DNA from: a virus
Strand: one strand, 5' to 3'
IMG/VR virus record: IMGVR_UViG_3300023257_000007
Span: 124,001 to 188,000 of that record
DNA length: 64,000 nt
Shown: one piece after another, positions 17,823 through 26,701 of the stretch
Layout: every line of letters starts with the position of its first letter
Numbering within the stretch: the stretch's first letter is position 1
Made by a program: the position numbers and the translations under genes
The notes under the pieces: generated by a model
Told to the model about the DNA's origin: nothing
Seen by the model: the letters and a program-made list of their open reading frames with translations, nothing else
The model's database searches: none

Positions 17823-18683
17823 ATGAAAGAACCTGATGAAATTGAAAATTTTTTTACTTTTGAAAATGAAGATGAAGATGAAGAAAATAAAAAAGAAGCA
17901 AAAGAAGTTAAAAAAAGAATTGAAGAAGATCATATTAAAGAAGTAAAATCTAATATCTCTGAACTTGAAGATAATATTCAAAATATACTTGATGAAATAG
18001 AAGAACCCGTCGAAAACCTTTTTCCTACCAATGATTTATTACCAGATCTCGATATGGAAATTGATATTCATGATTATGAAAAAGATATTCAAATGGTTAA
18101 AATTGCAGCAAGTGAAACAATTACTTGTTTAGCTAATCTTTATCTTGATGGAGAAACAATGAAAAATAAAAATATTAATAGTATTATTAAAGACGACGCT
18201 AATAAATTATCAGAACTTAATTTTAATGTAACTCAAACTAAAAGAGCATTAATAATGTGTATGAGACAATTAGATTTAGGTATAAATGATCCTGAAATGT
18301 TTCAATCTGTTACTATGTTTCAAAAAGAAATGAGGGAAACAATCAAAATGGCGTATGGATTACAAATTCAAATGAAAGACTTCTATAAAGGACTTAAAAG
18401 TGAATTAGATGAACTTAATAAAGGTGACGATTTAGAAGATGAATTAGGTGTAAGTGAAATGAATATTATAGGTGACCCTAAAGAACTTAATAATATACTT
18501 GAAGCAATGCAAAATGATAGAACACTTTTAACTTATAATGAAGAAAGAAAAGAAAGAGAAGAAAGAGAAAGGCTAGAAGATGAAGAGTTCGAAGAAAATA
18601 GAAAAAGAAGATTAAAAGAAAAAGAATCTGAAGAAAAAGAAACTAAAAAAGAAAATATACCTAAAGAAGAAAATCCTGATTAA
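17823..18683 (+). CDS. Coiled-coil acidic protein, unrecognised
   Basis: 286 residues. The N-terminus (1-75) and C-terminus (about 225-286) are very rich in Glu and Lys and likely coiled coil (RKEREERERLEDEEFEENRK). The middle (90-210) is a helical domain with Met-rich helices (RALIMCMRQLDLGI, then MFQSVTMFQKEMRETIKMAY). I considered a small terminase subunit, which is also helical and oligomeric. I see no specific signature, so I leave it unassigned. It converges on the DHH gene with which it shares a terminator. Confidence 0.6.
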   Translation: MKEPDEIENFFTFENEDEDEENKKEAKEVKKRIEEDHIKEVKSNISELEDNIQNILDEIEEPVENLFPTNDLLPDLDMEIDIHDYEKDIQMVKIAASETITCLANLYLDGETMKNKNINSIIKDDANKLSELNFNVTQTKRALIMCMRQLDLGINDPEMFQSVTMFQKEMRETIKMAYGLQIQMKDFYKGLKSELDELNKGDDLEDELGVSEMNIIGDPKELNNILEAMQNDRTLLTYNEERKEREERERLEDEEFEENRKRRLKEKESEEKETKKENIPKEENPD

Positions 18684-18697
18684 AATCAGGATTTTCT
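18668..18697. terminator. Bidirectional terminator
   Basis: AGAAAATCCTGATT (18668-18681) and AATCAGGATTTTCT (18684-18697) form a 14-bp symmetric stem. It spans the stop codons of two converging genes, with A/T tails on both sides. Confidence 0.8.
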
Positions 18698-20146
18698 ATT
18701 TTGTAATTCCGTTAATTTAAAATAAAAATCTCGAGCTATTTTCTTTAAGTAATATGTACCCATTCCTTGCATGCCTGTTTTCTCGTTATCTGGATCTGGT
18801 ACTCTTTTACCATTTAAGTAGTTTAAACCACTAACATTTGTAATAAATTTATGACCCCCTGAATTTGATTGAATAATATCCCATGCCGTAACATACATAT
18901 CATTTAATATCTTTTTATCATTTTCACTTAATTTTATAAAAGGAACAGTCATCACAGCATCTAACACATTTTCAGATTGCTGATCTAAACCAACAATTTG
19001 ATCTTTAAATAAAGAAACTAAATCTTTAAATCTAAAACCAAATTCATTTGAAATATCTTTTGGAGCTTTATTTCTTGTACCTTTAGCAGCTCTGACCATA
19101 TCTTGTTCAGATATTCTCTTAATATTTTTAACAGTTATTTTAACGTTTTGTAAATTAGTTTTGAAATTATTTAATACATCTTGTGCAATATCGCCCAAGT
19201 TAATATGTTCAAATTTTGGATCTTTCTTTTTAAAAGGATTTGTTGAAACTTGAACTAATCCCATTGGCCAAGCCATAATAAAAAAATTAGCATCTGGATA
19301 TAATTTAAATGAAGCATATCTATCATATGAACCAGTATCAAACATTCTAGGACCACCATATTGCATCATTATATCATTCTTAACAACTAATTTTTTAAAA
19401 TTTTTAAGATTGTCAAAATATGTATTTGCATGTTTTTCAATTGATTCAGCAGGATCTAAACCTAAATCTTTAGCTAATTTCTTAATTTCTAAAAACATAC
19501 TAACTAAACTAGGTTTTGAATTTTCAACTAAACCTACTAAAAAACCAGGTTTATTTTTATAAGCCAATAATAGTTTATTTACAACAAATCCTAATTTCAT
19601 TCTATTTGATTTAGTTGATATATCTTTATTGGTTTTATAGAAAAATTGAATTACATCAGAAGGAGTTATATCTTGACTTGCATAATCTGCACTATCAACA
19701 GTATCAATCATATTAACATCTTCTGCTGAAAATATATCATTAGGTGAAATTTCACCGGAAATAGTACCAGCATTTGATTTAGCTTTCTTAAAATGTGCAG
19801 ACATAGTTTCTACGCCTATTTGCATATCATGGTGGTCTGTATGAATAACAAATTCTGTTTTACCGTGAGCAAAATCTACTAAAACAGCTAATGTACCGGG
19901 TTGTGGTTTATCTAAATGATATTCCATACCACCATATTGAATAGTATGATATCTTACTGTTTTAATACCATATTGTTTCAAATATTCTCTCATAGCAATA
20001 GCTGATGTAACACCATCTAAATCTACATGAAAATATATTTCAGCTTCATCAAAAGTTTTAGATATTTTTTTAATATCACGTATGCCAGATTCATTTAATT
20101 TCAGAAACTGATTATAACTTTCTAATAAACGCATGAAATTAAACAT
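18686..20146 (-). CDS. DHH-family phosphoesterase with possible head-targeting leader
   Basis: 486 residues. Motif I is HVDLDGVTSA (40-49), motif II-like is LVDFAHG (89-95), and motif III is HTDHHDMQ (102-109), the DHH signature of the RecJ/NrnA/GdpP superfamily. These manganese enzymes cleave phosphodiester bonds in short RNA, cyclic dinucleotides or single-stranded DNA. The remaining 370 residues are not obviously a DHHA1 domain and may hold a substrate-binding part. The N-terminus, MRLLESYNQFLKLNESG after an optional MFNF, resembles the capsid-targeting leader, with L-N-E at residues 17-19. The start at 20146 overlaps the upstream gene by 8 bp; the ATG at 20134 is an alternative. Confidence 0.72.
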   Translation of the reverse strand: MFNFMRLLESYNQFLKLNESGIRDIKKISKTFDEAEIYFHVDLDGVTSAIAMREYLKQYGIKTVRYHTIQYGGMEYHLDKPQPGTLAVLVDFAHGKTEFVIHTDHHDMQIGVETMSAHFKKAKSNAGTISGEISPNDIFSAEDVNMIDTVDSADYASQDITPSDVIQFFYKTNKDISTKSNRMKLGFVVNKLLLAYKNKPGFLVGLVENSKPSLVSMFLEIKKLAKDLGLDPAESIEKHANTYFDNLKNFKKLVVKNDIMMQYGGPRMFDTGSYDRYASFKLYPDANFFIMAWPMGLVQVSTNPFKKKDPKFEHINLGDIAQDVLNNFKTNLQNVKITVKNIKRISEQDMVRAAKGTRNKAPKDISNEFGFRFKDLVSLFKDQIVGLDQQSENVLDAVMTVPFIKLSENDKKILNDMYVTAWDIIQSNSGGHKFITNVSGLNYLNGKRVPDPDNEKTGMQGMGTYYLKKIARDFYFKLTELQNRKS

Positions 20147-20696
20147 TTTTTAACAGATTCATTAAATCATCATTTAATATCTGTAACACTTTTTTACCAT
20201 TTAGTTCAATTTGTGGGACATTCTTAATTATAGAAAAAACATCATTGCCCTCAACAACTATTTCACTAAATAATTTATCAAGTTGTGGATTTCTTCTATA
20301 ATAAGAAACTAAATTATCAACAAACTCTTTTAATTTTAATTCATGATTTTCATTATATTTCAAAACTAATAAAGATTTATCAGTTTGCTCTATTATCATG
20401 AAATGTAAATCATCTTTAGAATGATTATTTGATTCTAAAAGAGAATAAGCATCAGAAGGTTTATAATTATCTAAAAATTTAGCGACTTTGCCATTAAGTT
20501 TAAACCTAGGTTTTTTCCTACTAACATTTGGATCTCTGTTATCTCTTCTTGGAGGTTTAGATAACTCTTGAGCCATTGCAGCCAAATTAGCCTTCTTAAT
20601 CGGAATTTCCTTTGGAATTTCAGGAACAGAACTAGTAATAGTTTTTGAACTACCACCACCTGTTGATGCAAAATCACTATATTTTTTTAAGCCCAT
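20139..20696 (-). CDS. Unrecognised protein with leader-like N-terminus
   Basis: 185 residues starting MGLKKYSDFASTGGGSS, weakly like the leaders of other small proteins here. Residues 20-65 are Pro/Lys/Arg-rich and probably unfolded. Residues 70-185 look like a compact alpha/beta domain with strands LHFMIIEQTDKSLLVLKY and a final helical segment. It is co-translated with the DHH gene (8-bp overlap), so the two may work together. No family seen. Confidence 0.6.
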   Translation of the reverse strand: MGLKKYSDFASTGGGSSKTITSSVPEIPKEIPIKKANLAAMAQELSKPPRRDNRDPNVSRKKPRFKLNGKVAKFLDNYKPSDAYSLLESNNHSKDDLHFMIIEQTDKSLLVLKYNENHELKLKEFVDNLVSYYRRNPQLDKLFSEIVVEGNDVFSIIKNVPQIELNGKKVLQILNDDLMNLLKNV

Positions 20697-20706
20697 TTTT
20701 TAATTT

Positions 20707-21228
20707 TTAAATTTCTTGACTACCTTGTTGTAACTGTTGACCTTGTTGTTGTAATTTCTGGCCTTGTTGTTGTAATTGCTGCCCTTGTGTTTGTAGATTT
20801 TGACCTTGTGCTTGTAAACCATCATCCTGTGCAGGAATATCCTGTGCAGTTTGTTGAGCTTGAGTTTCATCTGGAACATCTTGTAATGGTTGAACTTGTT
20901 GCGTTTGAGCTTGTTGCATTTGAGGTTGAACTTGTGCACCTTTTGCATAATTAGAACCCATTGCCATTGTAACAGGCAAATTCTCAATGTTCATATATGA
21001 TGAAGCGATATAGTTAACAATCATTTCAGCCATTTGTTCTGCACCATAAAGATCTTTAACATCTCTACCTGTCTCATCTTTAACTTTTTTAGTAAAAGCG
21101 TTAATTAATGATTTAGGTACATCAACGTTTGGTAATACTCTATAAACATCATCAATAGCAAATACAGTTTCTTGAACTTTATTTCCTTTTGAATTTTTAA
21201 AATCATTTAGATTTGTTAAATGTTTCAT
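20707..21228 (-). CDS. Gln-rich repeat protein with leader-like N-terminus
   Basis: 173 residues starting MKHLTNLNDFKNSKG. Residues 15-90 form a helical domain. Residues 97-173 are Gln-rich and end in tandem repeats of a seven-residue unit, roughly QxLQQQG. The short period and the repeated TTGTTGTAA codons in the DNA make this tract prone to slippage. The leader and the upstream element TTTAATATATAAT (21249-21261) point to late expression. It may be an internal head protein with an extended helical tail. It belongs with the next two genes downstream. Confidence 0.6.
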   Translation of the reverse strand: MKHLTNLNDFKNSKGNKVQETVFAIDDVYRVLPNVDVPKSLINAFTKKVKDETGRDVKDLYGAEQMAEMIVNYIASSYMNIENLPVTMAMGSNYAKGAQVQPQMQQAQTQQVQPLQDVPDETQAQQTAQDIPAQDDGLQAQGQNLQTQGQQLQQQGQKLQQQGQQLQQGSQEI

Positions 21229-21248
21229 AATCGGATTTTTTATTTTTT

Positions 21249-21261
21249 ATTATATATTAAA
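21249..21261 (-). promoter_or_regulatory. Late-promoter-like element
   Basis: The minus strand reads TTTAATATATAAT, about 20-33 nt before the ATG at 21228, followed by an A-rich leader ending in CCGATTATG. Confidence 0.5.
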
Positions 21262-21281
21262 CTTTATTTCTCATTTTTCTT

Positions 21282-22109
21282 TTAGAATATATTCTTAATA
21301 TCCTGCCATGTGGTTCTTCTAGTAATTCCTAAACCTATACCAATATAAGGACCTACTCCTTTATTCATAGGATTATACATAAAACCAACTGAAAACGTTG
21401 GACCAATTCCCCATCTATATTTAGGCATAATAGCTTTTAATACTTTAGATTTTTGTGGATCTATCAAAGCACCATCCAAATTAGCAATACTGAAACCTGG
21501 ATAATCAGATTTAATAAATATTTTTAATTGACCTTTTTCTTCAATTAAACCAGTTGTTAAACCTAAACTAAATTCATCTTTTAATAATGTTGTTATAATA
21601 GGTTTTACAATTTTACCACTATCTATCATAAATCTAGATTCACCAACTAATGTTCTACTATTATATTTATCAAACTGTTTAAAATAATCCCATTTCAACC
21701 CATTTGAACCATCAGGATAAACAGTATCAGTAGTGTGTATTATAATAGGTTCTTTATTTTTAATCTTAGCTAAAGCAGTTGCTAGATAAATAACATCACC
21801 CCTTTGTTTTTTAACTTCATCATATAATTCTTTATTCTTTTCTTTTAGTTCTTTCTTATCAGCAATTAATACAGCTCTCTCATATTGTAATTCATTATTC
21901 TTATTATAAACCTTTATTAAAGTATCTTTATAATATGATTCATTTTGTTCTTTAATTATTAATTTATCTTGTAATTTTCCAACTTTATCACATTTCTGAA
22001 TAAAAAGTAATATTACAATCGCACCAGCAATTAATAAAACTGTTCTTTGATTTTTAGGATCTGAAATAAAACCCCATATTTTCTTTAATATTTCCCAAAA
22101 TTTACCCAT
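21282..22109 (-). CDS. Membrane-anchored coiled-coil protein, spanin-like candidate
   Basis: 275 residues. One transmembrane segment lies at about 23-41 (TVLLIAGAIVILLFI). It is followed by a long charged coiled coil (about 45-110, with YERAVLIADKKELKEKNKEL). The C-terminal 130 residues have alternating Gly/aromatic strands (KYRWGIGPTFSVGFMYNPM, then GPYIGIGLGITR) typical of a small beta-barrel. The layout resembles inner-membrane-anchored proteins of Bacteroidota phages that reach the outer membrane during lysis, but no signature proves this. It is 2 bp from the fibre-like gene and co-translated with it. Confidence 0.55.
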   Translation of the reverse strand: MGKFWEILKKIWGFISDPKNQRTVLLIAGAIVILLFIQKCDKVGKLQDKLIIKEQNESYYKDTLIKVYNKNNELQYERAVLIADKKELKEKNKELYDEVKKQRGDVIYLATALAKIKNKEPIIIHTTDTVYPDGSNGLKWDYFKQFDKYNSRTLVGESRFMIDSGKIVKPIITTLLKDEFSLGLTTGLIEEKGQLKIFIKSDYPGFSIANLDGALIDPQKSKVLKAIMPKYRWGIGPTFSVGFMYNPMNKGVGPYIGIGLGITRRTTWQDIKNIF

Positions 22110-22111
22110 TC

Positions 22112-24064
22112 TTATAAACTATTTTTTGACGAATCTATTGGTGGTGTACCATCTCTAGAAGTTTTATTACTTGGATTAAACACCGCACTCATAGAACTAT
22201 TTGGTATTGAATTATCACCAGTAATTTTATTTTCACCTAGTACCCAATAACCTTTATTCCAAATTCCATTATACCAATTACCAAGATAAAATTTTCCATT
22301 AATAAAAGTTCCATTATACCAATCACCAGACCAAAAATATCCATCATTAAATGTACCACCACTCCATCTACTAAAAAATATATTAGTTTTTGTTGATGAA
22401 CCATTTTTCCAATCAGCATATATTATATCGCTATTTTCTGCTATACCATTTTCCCAAATTGTATTTGTTGTTCCTGTCATGCCTAAAATCGGATCATAAA
22501 TATTCTCTGTTTCAGAATTGAAAAATTTACCATTTTTCCATGTACCATGACTCCATGTTGAATTATTAAACTCGCCTTGATACCAAGTACCAGAACTCCA
22601 TGTAGAATTTATCATTTTTCCATTATACCATGAACCATCTCTCCAACCACCATTATTAAAAGTTCCACCATACCACACACCGTCATACCACGTACCAGTT
22701 TCAAATATTCCATTATTCCAGATTCCATTATTCCATGTAGATCCACTACCTTTAAAAGCACCATTATTAAAAATTCCATCATACCATGTAACATAATTAA
22801 TTATATTACCATTATTAAAAGTTCCATCATACCAGTATATTTTATAATAATATATCAATAATTTTAAATCTCCACTCATATCACCACCATTAAATGTACC
22901 ACCTGACCACATACAATCTATATTATCTGCATTAAAATTGCCATTATTAAAAACACCATTATACCATTGTGAATCTACAAATGTTCCATCATTAAAAGTA
23001 CCACCAGTCCAATTTGATCTATAAAAATACCCATCATTAAAAATACCATTTAACCAAGTTTTTGAACTATTAAAATAACCAAATATCCCATTATTCCAAA
23101 TACCATCATACCAAACACTTGGTCCAAATTTTTGACTTTCTTCACTTAATAAAGAATAATCTTCACCTATATCATATTCCCATGTACCATAACTCCAAAT
23201 ACAATTATTTTCCACCGTACAATTTTTAAAATATCCACCAGTAATTATGTAATCACTTATCACACATTCTTCAAAATATCCACCACTTATAATATGATTA
23301 GAGCCATTAAAAACTCCATTATAATAAATACCAGATTCTATATTAGTTATATAAATATTTGAACTAATTGAATTTTCACAACCAATATAACTATAACCAT
23401 TATTATTATTATTTTTACTTATAGATAAAGATAATATATCATCTTCAGTATTAACTAATGTAGGATACATATAATCATATTTTAATTCAAATGTTGTACC
23501 AGTAGAATTACAAACAAAAAAGATACCTTGATTTACATTAACATCACCAATCAAATCACATTCTTTTATAATAGCTGCATCTATATAACCATCATTTATT
23601 GTGATATTTTCACATTTAACCAAACTAATATAATGATTTGTTAAATTAACATTTGAAGGTAAATCTTCATATTTTTTATTAATAATAATTAGATTTCTAT
23701 TACTATCTACATATATTACTTTATATCCATTATCTTTAACATAAGGAAAATTTAAATCATATCTTCTTTCATAAAATGTATCAATATTACCAGTTGCATC
23801 ATCAAAACTTGAAATATAAACTATATCTCCTATTTTAATATTAGAATCTAACATTGTATAAAACCCAAGATATTCATTATATCTTTCTGGTATGTTTACA
23901 ATCTTAACAGAATTTCTTGTTTCAGGATATTTTGCAAGTTCTCTTTTTCTAACAGGATCAATAGGATCTGATAAATTAACATTAATACCCAATTCTAATG
24001 ATAGACCCTTTATAATTCCATTTGAATTTAATGTGTCAACAGGTATGTTTGTTATTCTAGCCAT
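22112..24064 (-). CDS. Trp/Gly-repeat fibre-like protein
   Basis: 650 residues from the ATG at 24064 (MARITNIPVDTLNSNG). A longer frame uses a TTG at 24124, but a TATATATAAA element at about 24087-24098 lies inside that extension, so I prefer the ATG. Residues 1-280 are a beta-rich head. About residues 285-620 hold some 30 imperfect repeats of the type W-x-x-G-x-[FW]-x-[ND]-G-x-[FW] (for example WYNGVFNNGNF, TWSSGTWYQGEF). This looks like a long beta-helix, as in phage fibres or needle proteins. The DNA of the repeats is also periodic. I infer a receptor-binding or structural fibre role. Confidence 0.6.
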   Translation of the reverse strand: MARITNIPVDTLNSNGIIKGLSLELGINVNLSDPIDPVRKRELAKYPETRNSVKIVNIPERYNEYLGFYTMLDSNIKIGDIVYISSFDDATGNIDTFYERRYDLNFPYVKDNGYKVIYVDSNRNLIIINKKYEDLPSNVNLTNHYISLVKCENITINDGYIDAAIIKECDLIGDVNVNQGIFFVCNSTGTTFELKYDYMYPTLVNTEDDILSLSISKNNNNNGYSYIGCENSISSNIYITNIESGIYYNGVFNGSNHIISGGYFEECVISDYIITGGYFKNCTVENNCIWSYGTWEYDIGEDYSLLSEESQKFGPSVWYDGIWNNGIFGYFNSSKTWLNGIFNDGYFYRSNWTGGTFNDGTFVDSQWYNGVFNNGNFNADNIDCMWSGGTFNGGDMSGDLKLLIYYYKIYWYDGTFNNGNIINYVTWYDGIFNNGAFKGSGSTWNNGIWNNGIFETGTWYDGVWYGGTFNNGGWRDGSWYNGKMINSTWSSGTWYQGEFNNSTWSHGTWKNGKFFNSETENIYDPILGMTGTTNTIWENGIAENSDIIYADWKNGSSTKTNIFFSRWSGGTFNDGYFWSGDWYNGTFINGKFYLGNWYNGIWNKGYWVLGENKITGDNSIPNSSMSAVFNPSNKTSRDGTPPIDSSKNSL

Positions 24065-24387
24065 TAATAATCTTAATTTAGTTTTATATATAAAATATTG
24101 ATTAGTGATAAAAAAATTTTTCAAAAATTTCCTTGAATTCTCTAAGATGTTGATTTTATTGTATTTGAATTTTCAACAAATCCTTTAAATATAATAGTTT
24201 TAGAAATTTTAAAAAAGTGAAAAATTTTTTAAATATATAAATAGTGTAGTATTTAAACAGAATTTAGATTGAAAAGTATTAAAAAAATTAAAAACTTTTA
24301 TTTGAATTCGTTTTATATGATTTAAGATAAATTTTAAAACGCTTTAAAGTTTTTCAGTTGAACTAAACAACATTAAAAATTAGTATT
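24065..24387. promoter_or_regulatory. Intergenic region ahead of gp32
   Basis: About 320 bp between divergent genes. It contains a late-type TATATATAAA element at 24087-24098 (minus strand) and long A/T tracts. A possible plus-strand promoter is TTTG (24301-24304) followed 9 bp later by TATATG (24314-24319). I see no gene longer than 20 codons in it. Confidence 0.4.
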
Positions 24388-24486
24388 ATGAAGATTCAAA
24401 TAATTCAAAGGCAATTAATAGCAATCAAAGGATTTTTTAAGAATTACAAGAATTTTCATACAAAAAAAGGCAATTATAGGCAATGA
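24388..24486 (+). CDS. Leader peptide candidate overlapping gp32
   Basis: A 32-codon frame starting at ATG 24388 (MKIQIIQRQLIAIKG) ends with TGA inside the gp32 start, ATGA at 24483-24486. The predicted peptide is short and very basic. The overlap would couple translation of gp32 to this ORF. It could be chance in an AT-rich leader, but the exact ATGA overlap is typical of real coupling. It holds two copies of a GGCAATTA-type repeat. Confidence 0.35.
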   Translation: MKIQIIQRQLIAIKGFFKNYKNFHTKKGNYRQ

Positions 24487-24489
24487 AAG
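24410..24489 (+). repeat. Direct repeats in the gp32 translation start region
   Basis: GGCAATTAATAGCAATCAAAG (24410-24430) and GGCAATTATAGGCAATGAAAG (24469-24489) are imperfect direct copies 38 bases apart. The second copy includes the gp32 ATG. T4 gp32 represses its own translation by binding its leader; this pair is a candidate for such an operator. Confidence 0.45.
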
Positions 24490-25439
24490 AATTAGAAAAC
24501 GTTGATCTTTTCAACATGACAGCTGACGACGAATCGTTAAATGTCTTCGACAAACCGACTACAAATCAAGACGGAATTTACAGACCAAAATTAGATGAGG
24601 CAAAAGATAAGAAAACTGGATATCGTTCAGTTATTAGATTTTTACCTAACCTCTTCGAAAATGGTAAAATAGGACCTAGTGCAATAGAAAAACATGTACA
24701 TTACGCTGACCTAAAAAACGAACCGGGATTAGCTAATTATTACGACTGTGCAAAAAACTGGGATCCTAAATGTCCACTCTGTACAATATATTGGAAACTT
24801 AAAAATTCCAAAAATCAAGCAGATGTTGAGAAATCTCAACTCATCAATAGAACAACTAAGTATTATTCTTATGTTCAAATTATTGAAGATGACCAAAACA
24901 CCGATTTAATAGGAAAAATTTTAGTATTCCCTTATGGATATACTATTAAAGAAAAAATTAACAGTGAACGTAATGGTGATGTTACTGGGGAACCCTGTAA
25001 TGTGTTTGACTTAGCAACAGGCAAAGATTTTGTTCTTATTATCAAAGAAAAAGGTGGATTTCCAAATTATGAAGGATCACAATTTAAAGATAGTTCACCT
25101 ATCAAATTGTATGATGCTAATAAAGCTAAATTCCTATCAGCTCCTGTAGATGAGAATGGTAGAATAACAAATGCTAAAGTGCAAAAGAAAGTCAAAGATT
25201 TCTTACTTGAAAGAACTGTAACACTTGATGAACATGCACCAGTACAATGGAATGAAGAAGTAAAAGGTAAAATTGAAAACATTTTAGCTATACTTAATGG
25301 TGAAGAAATAGTTAAAGCAGAAAGATCTTCTAATAAGGCAACAACTGATTCAACAAATGATAACAAAGATCTACCAACTGACTTTGGTGGTGATGAAACA
25401 GACGCTGAAGATTTCTTTAGTATAGAAGATGAAGATTAA
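24483..25439 (+). CDS. Single-stranded DNA-binding protein, gp32-like
   Basis: 318 residues (T4 gp32 is 301). Zinc ligands are visible: His71 or His73, Cys89, Cys97 and Cys100 (DCAKNWDPKCPLC), close to the His-Cys-x9-Cys-x2-Cys of T4 gp32. Aromatic residues for DNA contact follow (YYSYVQIIEDD, FPNYEG). The last 60 residues are acidic (TDFGGDETDAEDFFSIEDED), as expected for the tail that recruits partner proteins. It coats single strands during replication and recombination and works with UvsX, UvsY and the helicase. It has a 5' leader with repeats and a small ORF, and a strong terminator follows. Confidence 0.85.
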   Translation: MKELENVDLFNMTADDESLNVFDKPTTNQDGIYRPKLDEAKDKKTGYRSVIRFLPNLFENGKIGPSAIEKHVHYADLKNEPGLANYYDCAKNWDPKCPLCTIYWKLKNSKNQADVEKSQLINRTTKYYSYVQIIEDDQNTDLIGKILVFPYGYTIKEKINSERNGDVTGEPCNVFDLATGKDFVLIIKEKGGFPNYEGSQFKDSSPIKLYDANKAKFLSAPVDENGRITNAKVQKKVKDFLLERTVTLDEHAPVQWNEEVKGKIENILAILNGEEIVKAERSSNKATTDSTNDNKDLPTDFGGDETDAEDFFSIEDED

Positions 25440-25460
25440 TCCTCTTTTTATATGATATTT

Positions 25461-25488
25461 AAAAGCCTCGCAATAATGTGAGGCTTTT
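25461..25488 (+). terminator. Terminator after gp32
   Basis: AAAAGCCTCGCA (25461-25472), loop ATAA, TGTGAGGCTTTT (25477-25488), then T-rich sequence. 12-bp stem with one G-T pair. Confidence 0.85.
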
Positions 25489-25516
25489 TTATTTTAAAAT
25501 ATTAATATATAGGTGC

Positions 25517-26491
25517 ATGAAAATATATAAATTTAATTCTTTTATATTTGAAAAAAGTTCTCTAACTTCAATTGGAATACCAAATGAAGTTCTTAAACAA
25601 ATTCAAATAGATTACGAATTACCACATAATATAAAATGGGAAGAACTTACATTTTCAAACACCATCAAATCATCACTAGAAAATGATGACAAAAATCTAT
25701 ATATTGAAATAAATAAAGAAGGCACTAAAGTAAACGTAATAACATCAATAAGAAAAAATAAAAAGAAAATCTACATATTAGACGAATATAAATATAATTT
25801 CGGATGGGAAAAATCAGAAAGAATTGATATAACATTCGCACCAATTGTACAAAAAATGTCATTTAAAAGTATATATTATCACTGTGAATCTAAAAACTTT
25901 AAACTCACATCCAAAAAAGAAAGATCACTTGAAAATATAAATGTCCAATATGAAAATTTTAATACACAATTTAAAAAAGACTTTACTAACAAATTCATAA
26001 GTATAATTAAAAAAGATAAATATAATCTACTAGACAATACTATAAAAGAAAACGGTCTAACAACATTTGATGAATATTTATATGATTTTGAATCACAATG
26101 TTCAGAAGAATTAAAAAGATATTTAACAATTAAAGAACTTATTTCTAGATATGGTAAAGATAAAATATTTAGATCATTTATGTATTTCATTAAAACAAAT
26201 AACTTAAAATTATTTGAATCAAATACTTCATTAAAACAAACAATAAGTTTATTCGTTGACGATTATTGGTATGCAATGGACGAATTAGAAGGAGTATTAC
26301 ATGACTTAGGATATAAAAGAATGAGTGATAGTGGTAAAGATGTTCTTTTTGTAGAAAAAGAAGGCGAAACTAGATTATATTGGTACGGAAAAGCTTTTGA
26401 AATTAAAAATGAACCACATTATAAAATGCCAGAAGACTGGGCAACTTTTGTTAAAGAAATAACACAAAATTTTGAAGATATAAAAATATGA
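25517..26491 (+). CDS. Unrecognised protein with leader-like N-terminus
   Basis: 324 residues from the ATG at 25517 (MKIYKFNSFIFEKSS). A longer frame from GTG 25478 would start inside the terminator hairpin, so I reject it. The N-terminus resembles the capsid-targeting-like leader (F-x-x-F-I-F-E). The middle is rich in Lys and has beta-strand pairs. The C-terminal part (about 250-324) holds DDYWYAMDELEGVLHDLGYK and RLYWYGKAFEIKNEP, perhaps a small domain. A TATATAGG element lies just upstream of the start. Function unknown; possibly packaged. Confidence 0.6.
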   Translation: MKIYKFNSFIFEKSSLTSIGIPNEVLKQIQIDYELPHNIKWEELTFSNTIKSSLENDDKNLYIEINKEGTKVNVITSIRKNKKKIYILDEYKYNFGWEKSERIDITFAPIVQKMSFKSIYYHCESKNFKLTSKKERSLENINVQYENFNTQFKKDFTNKFISIIKKDKYNLLDNTIKENGLTTFDEYLYDFESQCSEELKRYLTIKELISRYGKDKIFRSFMYFIKTNNLKLFESNTSLKQTISLFVDDYWYAMDELEGVLHDLGYKRMSDSGKDVLFVEKEGETRLYWYGKAFEIKNEPHYKMPEDWATFVKEITQNFEDIKI

Positions 26492-26700
26492 AACATATAA
26501 AAACTTTTGAACAACATGCTGCAGATTATTATGAAGGAGAAACTTCATCTTCACCTTCAGGACCAGTTAAAATGAACTGTCCTAATTGTGGTAATGAAAT
26601 GAATGTAATGTTCCATGAAATTAGTCCAAAACCAATCACTTGTGAATTTTGTGGTGATAAAATAGAATATCCATATGGTCAAAGTTGGCGTTGGGCATAA
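26488..26700 (+). CDS. Small zinc-ribbon protein with leader-like N-terminus
   Basis: 70 residues beginning MKHIKTFEQHAADYYEGE. Residues 30-57 hold CPNCGNEM and CEFCGDKI, a complete four-Cys zinc ribbon. The start codon overlaps the stop of the upstream gene (ATGA), so the two are co-translated. Zinc ribbons bind nucleic acid or protein. A packaged single-domain zinc ribbon could act soon after entry, for instance on host transcription, but that is inference. Confidence 0.65.
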   Translation: MKHIKTFEQHAADYYEGETSSSPSGPVKMNCPNCGNEMNVMFHEISPKPITCEFCGDKIEYPYGQSWRWA

Positions 26701-26701
26701 T

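Noticed and set aside
17823-18683. Small terminase subunit
   Set aside because: Helical and coiled-coil character alone is not enough, and no large terminase gene is next to it.
20700-20987. Open frame within the Gln-rich gene
   Set aside because: It is a frame shadow of the repeat codons in the gene at 20707-21228, with biased Lys/Asn/Gln composition.
22237-22794. Several open frames rich in Met, Gly and Ile
   Set aside because: They are other-frame readings of the Trp/Gly repeat in the fibre-like gene.
22250-23200. Repeated short DNA units that look like an array
   Set aside because: The units vary in length, have no constant spacers and encode a protein repeat, so this is not a CRISPR array.
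24065-24124. Longer start (TTG) for the fibre-like gene
   Set aside because: A late-type promoter element lies in this stretch.
25478-25516. Longer start (GTG) for the gene at 25517
   Set aside because: It lies inside the terminator hairpin after gp32, and the ATG at 25517 gives the common leader.
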